Positions 54,450-64,000 of a stretch of 64,000 nucleotides of DNA are shown piece after piece. Source of the DNA: Anisodus tanguticus (Eukaryota; Streptophyta; Magnoliopsida; Solanales; Solanaceae). The notes beneath the pieces were generated by a model. The model did not search any database. It worked only from the letters and a program-made list of their open reading frames with translations, and was not told where the DNA came from. Made by a program: the position numbers and the translations under genes. The stretch lies in assembly GCA_034509755.1 (NCBI GenBank), contig CM067543.1, positions 51,392,653-51,456,652 of the forward strand. Reading direction: 5' to 3'. How positions within the stretch are numbered: the stretch's first letter is position 1; the number at the start of each line of letters is the position of its first letter.

Positions 54450-54959
54450 CAATTGGTGGTAGTGGATCGGCTGGGCTGCAACACCACTGGTCACAGCCTT
54501 GGGCCAATTGGCTGTGGGGATGGGCCAGTGACCAGTGGCCCAATGTGCCTTTCCATCCTTACCCAACAAACTAGGCCAGTTTCCAGAATTTTCAAAGGCC
54601 CAGTTTTCTAAATTCATAGGCCAAACAGCCTGTTGGGCCTTGAAAGCAGGCTGGCCTATTTGGGCCTCGGCCTCAGCAAGCCTTCGCTGCTGTGGGCCCA
54701 GCAGCAATCCCGCACCCATGAATATCGAGGCCGCGATGCATACACTTGGATTAAATCCCCGAAATTGGTACATGAACACCGGAGTCACTTCTCATATGAC
54801 GTCCACACAAGGTAATCTCACGTCTTATTGCAATTTGAGTAATAATCGTGGCAGTAAATGGCAATTCGTGGCATAATTGCCAATTCTTAGTTGGAATGGC
54901 AATTCAATTCCAATTTGTGGTTATGGTCACACTAATTTTCCAAGGTTGAATCCTCCTTA

Positions 54960-57383
54960 GTAGTCGGCTAAGTGAAGGAGAAACATTATAGTGATCCTTA
55001 CTTATTGCAGTTAAAGTAGGGATTCACAAGTATAAGACGATGGATTTTGAACAAGAGGAGATGATGATACTTTGAGGTACCAAGGCATGATTATGTGTTC
55101 CGTATGTGGATGGACTTAGAGAGAGGATCAAGTCGAAGCCCACAATTCCGTATTCCATTAACCTCGGTTCCACAAAGATGTATCATGACCTTAATATTCC
55201 CATTTGAAAATGGGAGATGATAAATATGGACTTCATAACAGGTTCACCTTGCTCATTTCAAAAGCATGATTCAATTTGGGTGATTGTTGACCGACTTACT
55301 AAATCATCCCATTTTTTACCAATAAAGACCACCAATTTAGCAGAAAATTATGCCAAGTTGTACATTCAGGAAATCATTAGATTATATGGGACTCCAGTGT
55401 TCATCATCTCAGATCATGGCGCTCAGTTCACAATAAACTTTTGGAAATATTTTCAGAAAGTATTAGGCACAAAGGTGAATATTAGTAAAACTTTACATCC
55501 CCAGACGGATGGTTAGGCAAAACGCACTATTCAGACTTGTAAGGACATGTTGAGGGCATGTATCCTAGATTTCAAAGGTAATTGTGTTGATCACTTGCCT
55601 CTCGTCGAATTTTCCTATAATAATAGCTATCACTCCAATATCAAGATGGCACCATTCGAAGCTCTGTATGGGCAAAGGTGTAGGTAGCCAACTAGTTGTT
55701 CGATGTTGGTGAAGCAAAGCTATTAGGTCAGACTTGGTCCACCAGGCTATAGAAAAATTCAAATTGACTCAAGATCATTTGGAAATGGCTCAGAGTTGCT
55801 AAAAGTCATATTCGGAAGTGCAATGTATAGACTTGGAGTTTCATATTAATGATTGGGTGTTTTCGAAGCTCTCTCCTCTGAAAAGTGTTATGAGATTTCA
55901 GAAGAAAAGAAAACTTAGTCCCCGATATACTGGGCCATACAAGATCTTACGATGGATTGGGCAAGTAGCTTATGAGTTAGAGTTGCTACAAGAGCTGGCT
56001 GCCACACACCTAGTGTTTCATGTGTCTATGCTATAGAAATTCATGGGTGACCAATCACAGGGGTTAAAGATAGCCTGTCTTACGAAGAGATTCATGTACC
56101 TTCCTTGATCATCAAGTTCATATGAGAACTAAGGAAATTGCTTCAATGCAAGTGCCCTGGAGAAATCAAAAAGTTGAAAAGGTTACGTTGGAAGCCGAAT
56201 AGGACATGAAGTCCAAGTATTTTCATCTATTCAAAGAACAAGTAGATAATGTTGAAGGTAACGAACCTTTACACTCAAAACTCATGTTATAATCTCCATG
56301 TTTCCAGTATTCAGTCAGTTCAATAGAATGTCCAATTCAGTATTCCTTCAGATCAGTATTCATGCATTCATTTTGTTCAGTATTTATTCAATTCAACACT
56401 CATTCAGTTTAGTATTCATGTGTTCATGAAAATTTAGTATACACGTGTTTCCATCAATCACGTTTACATTTCAGTTACCTATTGTGCATGTTATGCGTAT
56501 TATGATGCTCTATGAGGCTTTTGTTGATACTTTGATTAGCTGGAAGATGTTTAAGAAAGGTCGAGGTAGCCTTATTTATAGAGTAAACTCTGCGAAAATT
56601 TCTGTAGAGTTCCCGAGTTAATAATAGTTATAGCTAGGTCAATCACCCGAGGATGAATGTTCCCAATTAGGAGATAATATAACAACTCGTGTCTTCGAGC
56701 TAAGGTTTGACCTATACAATTGGGACATAATGGAATCAAGATGAGGAGTGTAGTAAGTGTTTTGAAAACTAATCAAAGCATAAAGGGAGTCTTAGGAAAA
56801 ATTAAAGTCGAAAGCTACTCTACGAAGCTTGTTTTCAAGTTAGTTTGCACAAGACCTCACTTCAAGCAAGCATAACCCCCTTATAAGTTGTGAATTTGGA
56901 AAAACTCAAAATCTGAAAGTTGTGTCCCATAAAACTACATTTCCATCCATATAAGTACCAGTCAAAAGGATATCAACATAAAAAGTTATGCACATTTTAG
57001 GAAAGGCTGCGTAGAGGCAGTCATGCGAGGCACCAGCACATCGCATGAGTGGCGCACGCAGCCAGCCTCTATGAACTTTTTCTTTTTGCCTTGTGCGGCA
57101 CCCATGTGATGAGAGGGTGGCACATGTGGCGGGATTTTCCAGGTTACATATTTTAGTATATATTTAAGGTCAGGGTTTATTTTTCCAACATCCCAAAGTA
57201 CAAAACATGACCAGAAGATAAAACTCATCTCAAGCCTTAATAATTCTTCAAGGTAAGTTTTGATGATGATTTAAAGTTTATTTCAATTCCCAATACCTTA
57301 TTAACATGATTAAACCTTTCAAATCTATAGATTATTGGTTGTCTCTTATCTCGGACAAAGAACCTTAGAATCCTAATTCAAGA
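54960..57383 (+). mobile_element. Tekay/Del-like Gypsy fragment (integrase and partial 3' LTR) inside Copia
   Basis: The plus strand carries a Gypsy integrase core (INMDFITGSP, DRLTKSSHFLP, IISDHGAQFT, KTLHPQTDG; about 55215-55516) and, in other frames, SYNNSYHSNIKMAPFEALYG (about 55612-55672). The integrase C-terminal region KLSPRYTGPYKILR and VAYELEL, LVFHVSML follows (55910-56036). A purine tract (TTAGGAGATAA, about 56667-56678) then leads into LTR text starting TATAACAACTCGTGTCTTCG. No gag, protease or RT is present. Copia coding resumes right after it. Confidence 0.85.
56679..57383 (+). repeat. Partial 3' LTR of the Gypsy fragment
   Basis: It starts after the polypurine tract with TATAACAACTCGTG, a change from the usual TGTAACACCTCGTG of Del-type LTRs. 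It runs about 700 bases and is cut where Copia coding resumes. A TATATTTA box lies near 57158. Confidence 0.7.
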
Positions 57384-58544
57384 GACTTGAACATTAAAAA
57401 GTTGGCTGTCCGAAAATTCACGACTGATAATTGGATTTCTGTTAACTTTGACCCTTTTAGATTTTTTGTGAAGGATTTCACGATGAGGATATCTCTAATG
57501 AGATGTAATAGTCGGGGAGAGTTTTATCCAATCACCACCACCACCATTTCCACGAGACAAGCCACACCTTCAACATTTGCCGCTCTTGCTCCTTCTTTGT
57601 GGCATGAACGCTTGGGTCATCCAAGGTCATCTATTATTTCTTCTCTTAAAAATAATAATTTTATTGATTGTAAGAGTACGCGTAGTACTCATATTTGTCC
57701 TTCTTGTCCTCTATGGAAACATGTTAGATTATTGTTTGTAGCCTCTACTTCTAGTACGTCGATGCCTTTTGACATTATTCATAGTGATTTATGGACATCT
57801 CCCGTTTTGAGCTCTTTGGGCCATCGTTATTATGTTATATTTTTGGATGATTATTCTAATTTTTTGTGGACTTTTCCTTTGTCTAAAAAGTCTCAAGTTT
57901 TTTCCACATTCTTAAAATTTAGAACTTTCATCCGTACCCAATTCGAATGGGAAATTAAAAACATTCAATGTGATAATGATATGGAATATGATAATGGGCC
58001 ATTTTAGAAATTTTGTGACACTCATGGCATATCTTTTCGATTTTCTTTTCCTCATACGTCCTCACAAAATGTGAAGGCCGAAAGAAAAATACGTACCATT
58101 AATAATATTGTTCGCACCTTACTAGCTCATGCTTCCTTACCTCCGTCTTTTTGGCATCATGCGTTACAAATGACTACCTACCTCCTTAACATACTCGCTA
58201 GCAAATGTTTAGCATATAAATCACCCCGAAAAATTCTTTATAATAAGGATCCCTCATATTCTCATCTTAGGGTGTTTGGGTGTTTGTGTTATCCTCTTTT
58301 CCCGTCCGCTACAATTAACAAACTTCAAGCTCGTTATACCGCTTGTGTGTTTTTGGGTTATCCGTCTAATCATTGTGGTTACAAATATTTTGATTTATAT
58401 GCTAATAAAATCATAATTAGTCGCCACATCACTTTTTATGAAACTCAATTTTCATTTGCTAAATTGTCTAATTCCGTGTCTAGTTCTTATAATTTTTTGG
58501 ATGATGGACTCTCGCCATATATTCTCCAACAATGAGCCCCACCT

Positions 58545-58800
58545 ATCCGTGATCCAGTTCTGCCAGCAGGCCCACTGCCTGCTGGCCCACAAAGTCTCGG
58601 TAAGGTTGCAGAACGCGGTCTAGTTTCAAGTTCACGGCTAGCAGGCCCACTGCCTGCTGGCCCAATTTCACAAAATCCATCTACAGTGTCTCGGCCAGTA
58701 GGCCCACTGCATGCTGGCCCAAATAATCCTTCCCCCAGTCCACTGTTTCAGCCATAAGTTATTGGGCCAGTAGGCCCACTGCTTGCTGGCCAGTCCCCTG
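58545..58800 (+). repeat. Minisatellite in the Copia integrase-RT hinge
   Basis: A CAGGCCCACTGCNTGCTGGCCC-type word occurs four times (about 58565, 58640, 58698 and 58769). In the coding frame this gives repeated PAGPLPAGP-like segments. The word is nearly palindromic (GGCC...GGCC). Confidence 0.8.
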
Positions 58801-60470
58801 CTCACCCGACACCTACCCAAATCCCATCCAATTCTATCATGAGTTAAGGGCCCGTTACTCGTAGACAATAGGGTATTTTAAAACCAAAACGATATTTTAA
58901 TCTTAATTATAACGTCACTAAATCACCTCTACCACGTAACCCAGTATCTGCCCTTCATGACCCGAATTGGAAAATAGCCATGAATGACGAATATAATGCT
59001 CTTATTGAAAATAAGATGTGGGAGTTAGTGCCCCGTCTGCCTGGTGTTAATATTATTCATTCAATGTGGATTTTTACTCATAAAGAAAATTTTGACGGTT
59101 CTTTTGAGAGGTATAAGGCCCTTCTTATAGGTGATGGTAAAACTCAACAGGCTGGTGAGGATTATGGAGAGACATTTAGTCCGGTGGTCAAACCGGCTAC
59201 CATTCACACTATTTTCAGTCTAGATCTCTCGCAAGCATGGCCCATCCATCAGTTGGATATGAAAAATGCTTTTTTACATAGTGATCTCAATGAGACATTA
59301 TACATGCATCAGCCATTGGGTTTCAGAGACCCCGATTATCCTACTCGTGTATGTTTACTCAAGAAGTCCTTACATGGGCTTAAGTAGGCCCCATAGGCTT
59401 GGATAAGAGGTTTGCAGATTATGTGTCGACTACTGGGTTTTCTCACCGCAGGTCTGATCATTCTTTGTTCATCTATCGTTGTGGTACTTCTATGGCATAC
59501 ATTCTATTATATATGGATGATATTATCTTGACTGCCTCTTCTAATAATCTGCGCAAGTCTATCATGTCCCTTCTCAGTTCGGAATTTGTTACGAAAGACC
59601 TGGGGGCCTTGAGTTATTTTTTAGGTATAACTGTCACTCGTGATGCATGTAGTCTATTTTTATCACAGAGGAAGTATGCGGTTGAGATTATTGAGAGAGC
59701 TATCATGTCATCTTGTAAGCCCACTTCTACTCCGGTTGATACCAAACCGAAGTTGAGTGCTACTTCTAGCACACCATATGAGGATCTCACCTACTATCGC
59801 AGTCTTGCAGGGGCTCTTCGGTATCTTACTTTCACGAGACATGATATTACTTATACAGTGCAGCAAGTGTATTTATTTATGCATGATCCGAGGGATGAAC
59901 ACATGCATGCGCTCAAACGCATTATACGGTACATACATGGCACACTTGATTATGGCTTGCATTTATATCCATCATTTGTCTATACTCTCGTGTCTTATAC
60001 AGATGCTGATTGGGGTGGATGTCCAGATACCATACGTTCGACTTCTGGTTATTTTATGTTTCTTGGTGATAACTTGGTCTCGTGGTCAGCAAAACGCCAG
60101 GCTACTTTATCGCGATCCAGTGCGGAGGCCGAGTATCGTAGGGTAGCCAATGTGGTGTCTGAGTCATGTTAGCTACGTAATCATCTATTAGAGCTTCACT
60201 TTTCTATTCAGAAAGCTACCTTGGACTACTGTGATAATGTTAGTGCGGTCTATCTCTCTGAAAATCCGATCCAACATCAGTGCACTAAATATATTGAGAT
60301 GGATATTCACTTTGTTCGAGAAAAGGTAGCTCGTTGACAAGTATGTGTCTTGCATGTCCCTTCGCAATACCAAATTGCTGATATCTTTACTAAGAGTCTT
60401 TCCTTGGTTTTGTTTGAAGATTTTAGGGACAATCTCAGCGTACGACGACCGCCCGAAATATTATTACCAT

Positions 60471-61860
60471 AGTTGTAAAATTCTTGTACATTTGTAACTA
60501 TGGTATTAGTTTTGTATTATAATTATATTAGGAAAAAATAAATTTATTTTCTATATTTAAAAATTATATAACATACATATATATACCTCTTCATTAATAA
60601 AATAATTAAAAGATTATTTATTTCGATTATCATATACGTACTAGCAAAGTCAAAAGCAATGCGTTAAGAATACAATAATTCTAGTCTCCTTACTGAAAAG
60701 TGGTGTTTACACGTGGTTGATTTTAATCTTTCACGCTTTGGGGAAATTGTTTTTGAAATAGCAATGATAGTGACATGACATCTTATAGGCAATTATTAAT
60801 TCGTATTACCAAAATATCTTATGTACCAATTGAAAAGAGGGCGGTGAGAAGGAATAAGAGCTCAAATTATTATGAATTGTCTAAAAGAAAGAAAATGAGG
60901 TGGGGGTGTCGTGGGGTGGGTATTTTAAGTTAATTTGAAAAGAGTTTAATTTACATATAATTATAGTATAATAGTCTTCTCAAATCACAAGTAATCTTTC
61001 AACAAAAGTGAAATAATAATCTTAAAAATAAGGTAAACATAAGACACATTTGTTCATAATAAACTTTTCAATTTACTTAAGTGAAAATAAAGTAATGTAT
61101 CTTATCGTGAAATAAAGCGTCTCAAGAAATTTCTATGTTTTGCTTTATAAATATTGAAAATTTACAATTTCTAGCTTTATTATATCATAATAATAATCTC
61201 TTAAAGATATGAAATAATATCTTTTGAAAAATACTGATTTTTCACGCTTCAAAATCTTTTTCATTATTCTATTATTATGTTTTTCTAACGTTATGTAATG
61301 AATATTATTCTTTTCTACCATGGCTGCCACTCAATTTTGAAACATCCTTTGGAAGATATGAGGCATCTTTAGGGCATTTTGACTTCCCCAATAATCCAAT
61401 AAAATCGTAACATATAAAAAGCCCTTAATAGTGCAAACTTCCTAATCATATGCTCAATTTAGCAATAATCACGAGGATCTTAAAAATATTTGTACTCAAT
61501 TATATTGTAAGGGTCGGGTCGCTTGATGGGTGATTGGAGTTATGTATGTGTTAATAATAAGGGATTAGTTATGCGAAGATTAGTTTTGCAGAATTTGATT
61601 TTTCATAAATTAGTTATTTTATGTTCTATCACGTATAAAATAATATTATATAAACTATATCATAACTTATATACTATTTATATTAGTTAGGTAGGATTGT
61701 GAACTAATAATCAAACGACCATACTTATTGTGGTGGTGTTTTTTATACATGCAAATTGGCAATTAAAATATTGTCAAACAATAATATTAGTTATATTGAT
61801 TTAAATACATGAATTAATTAACTTACCTCTTGACTAGCAACAAAACGAATGTATTGTATT
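60471..61860. other. AT-rich intergenic stretch, no gene
   Basis: Sequence after the Copia RNase H end; no LTR boundary is recognised. AT-rich, no coding or RNA feature seen. Confidence 0.5.
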
Positions 61861-62110
61861 CAGAGCCGTCCCTGGGGCGATCAAGGCGGCGCTGCCGCAC
61901 AGGTCCCCCGTCCGGCGGGGCCTCCTTCTCAGAATTTTCATTTTTCTTTTATTGGTTTCAAATATTAAGATATGTATTAAAATGTCTCCAATCTTATCAA
62001 TGAGAGTTGTAGCCTAGCGGTTAAGGGCTCCCTTCAAAAGTTCTTCTCTAGTGAGATGTTGCATGTTTGAATCCAATGAGCACTGAAAGATTTTTTTTTA
62101 ATATTGATTA
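61861..62110 (+). mobile_element. GC-rich hAT-like end and a tRNA-derived SINE-like piece
   Basis: CAGAGCCGTCCCTGGGGC at 61861 resembles the plant hAT terminus CAGGGCCGGCCCTG. Downstream, GTAGCCTAGCGGTTAAGG (A-box-like, about 62010) and GTTTGAATCCAATG (B-box-like, about 62068) lie about 58 bases apart, followed by a T-run. This is SINE-like and not a tRNA gene. How the two pieces relate is unclear. Confidence 0.45.
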
Positions 62111-62564
62111 ATTAGTTAATTTTATTTTTTCATTAGAATAAAAAAGGATTTCTTTTTATTTCTCGCACCGACCCTTAAAAGTATATTGTATTATACTCCG
62201 TAATTTGATTCCAATACATTATACTATTTTCTTTTTCATGTTACCAATATCATTTATTATCCCTCGGATTGTATGAATCTTTAGTTATGGTCGACACAAT
62301 AATGAAGATGCCCAACTTTTGTGCTATTGCCTTATAAGACAAATCTGACAAAGATTTACTCCTAAATTGGAAGATGAGTATTGTTGGCAACTTGGGCATA
62401 AAAATGTTGTACAAAATCCCCAAAGTAGATACGCCACAATAGGTCAACTACCAAATTAGAACCAATAGTACCACGTGGAGAGCACTGAAATGCTCAATTT
62501 GTAACCGCCAGCCGCCTACCGCCAACAAACTTAATCCACCAAAGATGTCAGGCTAATCAGTCGG

Positions 62565-63188
62565 TTCGATTCAATTTTGTATGTTAATAATTTGATTTAT
62601 TGGTTATCAATTTATAAATATGATAAATCGATAACCAAATCAATAAGATTGATTTTCAGTTAATCGGTTAGCGATTTCTAACGGTTCGATTTTTGGTTTA
62701 ACCAAGAATTTTCACTACACAGGACATTGTCATCTAAGTTAATGTGACATGAAATTTAGATGAATGATCAAACCATTTATGTCAATGACTTGTGCGGTGT
62801 TTAATAAATGTTAATAGACTAGTATTTGCAAGGGATGAGGCAGAAGCAGTGCCCTTTTCAAGCAAAAAAGTCGAGGCAGAAGAAAATTCAATAATGTTGC
62901 GACTTCCAAAAGGAACTGTACTAAAAGTAGAATTTAGAAAATAGAAAATTAGGAATATGATTTCTATTTGAAGGCTCTTTTATATAATTATAGATAAAAA
63001 GATAATTTTAATATGATCTTATTGGGTTATTGATTTAATCATTAATTAAAATTTAAAAATCAGAAACCGAACCGTTAGTCCAATAAATAATTTTACAAAA
63101 CCGTGAAACTAATAACTCGATATCAATAAATCAATAACATTTTTTTGATTCGGTTTATCGGTTAAACCGATTTTTGCACACCCCTACC
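62565..63188. mobile_element. Foldback MITE (GGTTTAACCGAT family)
   Basis: Left text with CGGTTCGATT, ATTTGATTTATTGGTTATC and ATCGGTTAGCGATTTC is mirrored on the right by GATTCGGTTTATCGGTTAAA and CCGATTTTTGCACACCCCTA. GGGGTGTGCAAAAATCGG (inverted right end) is the usual terminus; the left terminus is worn and no duplication was found. Confidence 0.55.
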
Positions 63189-64000
63189 TTCGAGCTACGT
63201 CACAAATTTCAGCACGATTGTCCTTTGCATATTGCGAAATATAAAGTGATATTTCCATCTTAATAATTTAACCTAATTTCTTTGAATATTTTCGGTGTTG
63301 TAGTAGTGTACTCACCCCCTAGCCCCACCCCAATACCCCCACACGCCCTATCCCCACACCCTTTAGCTTACTTGCTAAACATAAAAAAAAAAAAAAAACA
63401 GGTAAAAAATTACTTATTTTCCAGAAAAGTATTTCCGTGAGAAGATATTTTTCTTCAAACTAAACATACCTATAATTCTTAATGAAAATTTTAAAGCATA
63501 GAAATTAAAGGAAATTAGTAGCCATTGCATTTGAATTTAATCATCTTTAGGATGGGAGTGTCGGTGCCTTAGTTTGTCGTTTTATAACAAAATTAAAATT
63601 AGAAAATCACATTATTTCTTCCCTTTTCTATTTTTTGTTTCTTAAACAATCATGTCGACAATTAGAGAAGCAATAAAATAAATAAAACATGAAAAAAAGA
63701 TTTGAAATAGTCAAAAGAAATTGAAAAGAGAAGCCTTAAAATAATTAACAAAGCAAGAAACATGAAGCACCTAATTATCATTATTATAATAATCATCCAA
63801 CAGCACATAAGAAAACCTGTATTATTGACACTGGAAGCGACATGCAAAACTTTTAAGTACTATTAAATTACTTAGATACTGTGCAACGACTAAAATTCAC
63901 TAACTAAATGGCTTGCCAAATAACAATAGTTAAATAGAATTTATTATATTTTTTGAATACCTAAAAATAGTCTAAAGATTTAAGAAAAAATTTTTAATCT
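63189..64000. other. AT-rich intergenic stretch to the window end, no gene
   Basis: The stretch contains a C-rich patch (about 63316-63360) and A-runs. No coding, RNA or transposon end was recognised. Confidence 0.5.

Larger units (their letters stand above)
54450..60470 (+). pseudogene. Copia retrotransposon gag-pol, broken and split by a Gypsy fragment
   Basis: Domains in order on the plus strand: gag tail and protease with NWYMNTGVTSHMTS (DTG active site changed to NTG, about 54760-54810), followed by PICGYGHTNFPRLN. After a Gypsy insert (about 54960-57383) the GAG-pre-integrase region shows WHERLGHP and CPSC (about 57600-57710). The integrase core contains HSDLWTSPV, FLDDYSNF and CDNDMEYDNG, broken by TAG at 58006-58008, then AERKIRTINNIVRTLLAHAS. 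Next come a repeat-rich hinge and the reverse transcriptase (MWELVPRLPG, HQLDMKNAFLHSDL, YMDDIIL near 59510). RNase H (SYTDADWGGC, SWSAKRQATLSRSSAEAEYR) follows to about 60470. Stops at 59386-59388 and 59395-59397 and a base loss nearby break the RT. No LTRs are recognised at either end. Confidence 0.9.

Noticed and set aside
62005..62085. tRNA gene
   Set aside because: A-box and B-box-like words are present, but the stems of a cloverleaf do not pair and a T-tail follows. A SINE is more likely.

Overview
The window is a transposon-rich piece of a plant nuclear genome. It is AT-rich, has spliced genes with GT-AG introns, and holds many plant transposable elements. Au-type and TS-type SINEs, the Stowaway and Tourist MITE families, and the two host genes all fit Solanaceae; I cannot fix the genus. 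I see no CRISPR array, operon, rRNA gene or true tRNA gene.

Only two host genes can be supported, both on the minus strand. A six-exon caleosin (peroxygenase) gene spans 2693-8104; its splice sites and frame are intact except for an in-frame TAG at codon 68 in exon 3. A five-exon ubiquitin E2 variant gene (UEV1/MMS2 type, 160 aa, apparently intact) spans 21174-33366. Its second intron is 8.65 kb and full of transposons, and its first exon region is present in three degenerate tandem copies.

Layout. 1-2218: 3' end and LTR of a Copia element. 2219-8200: caleosin gene and promoter. 8380-12620: tandem repeats, a Mutator-like MITE with 9-bp target duplication, and two Stowaway MITEs. 12627-19691: a complete but decayed Ty3/Gypsy (Tat-like) element with 5-bp target duplication; its coding strand is minus and it carries an antisense gene with introns. 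19697-21173: no gene seen. 21174-33500: UEV1, with SINEs, hAT and Tourist MITEs, and a 3.2-kb long-inverted-repeat element holding a LINE fragment in its introns. 33732-35048: a Tourist MITE and empty sequence. 35049-48809: a Tekay/Del-like Gypsy element on the minus strand, itself hit by a hAT-like element (later rearranged by an inversion) and by another element that left a 3.2-kb solo LTR. 48810-53900: a CACTA (En/Spm) TNP2 transposase gene on the minus strand, cut by the Gypsy LTR, carrying a truncated Au SINE in an exon and a fragment of the N-acetyltransferase gene NAA20 in its intron. 53955-60470: a full-length Au SINE, then a broken Copia element containing the 3' end of another Gypsy element. 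60471-64000: AT-rich sequence with MITE- and SINE-like pieces.

The host genes do not form a pathway together. The interest lies in how the transposons are nested and how they have reshaped the genes. No new defence or metabolic system is evident. The best leads are the caleosin nonsense codon, the triplicated UEV1 first exon, the inversion recorded by an inverted target-site duplication in the Gypsy LTR, the captured NAA20 fragment, and the antisense spliced gene inside the Tat-like element. Exon boundaries and target duplications were read by eye; family names rest on recognised motifs, not on database searches.
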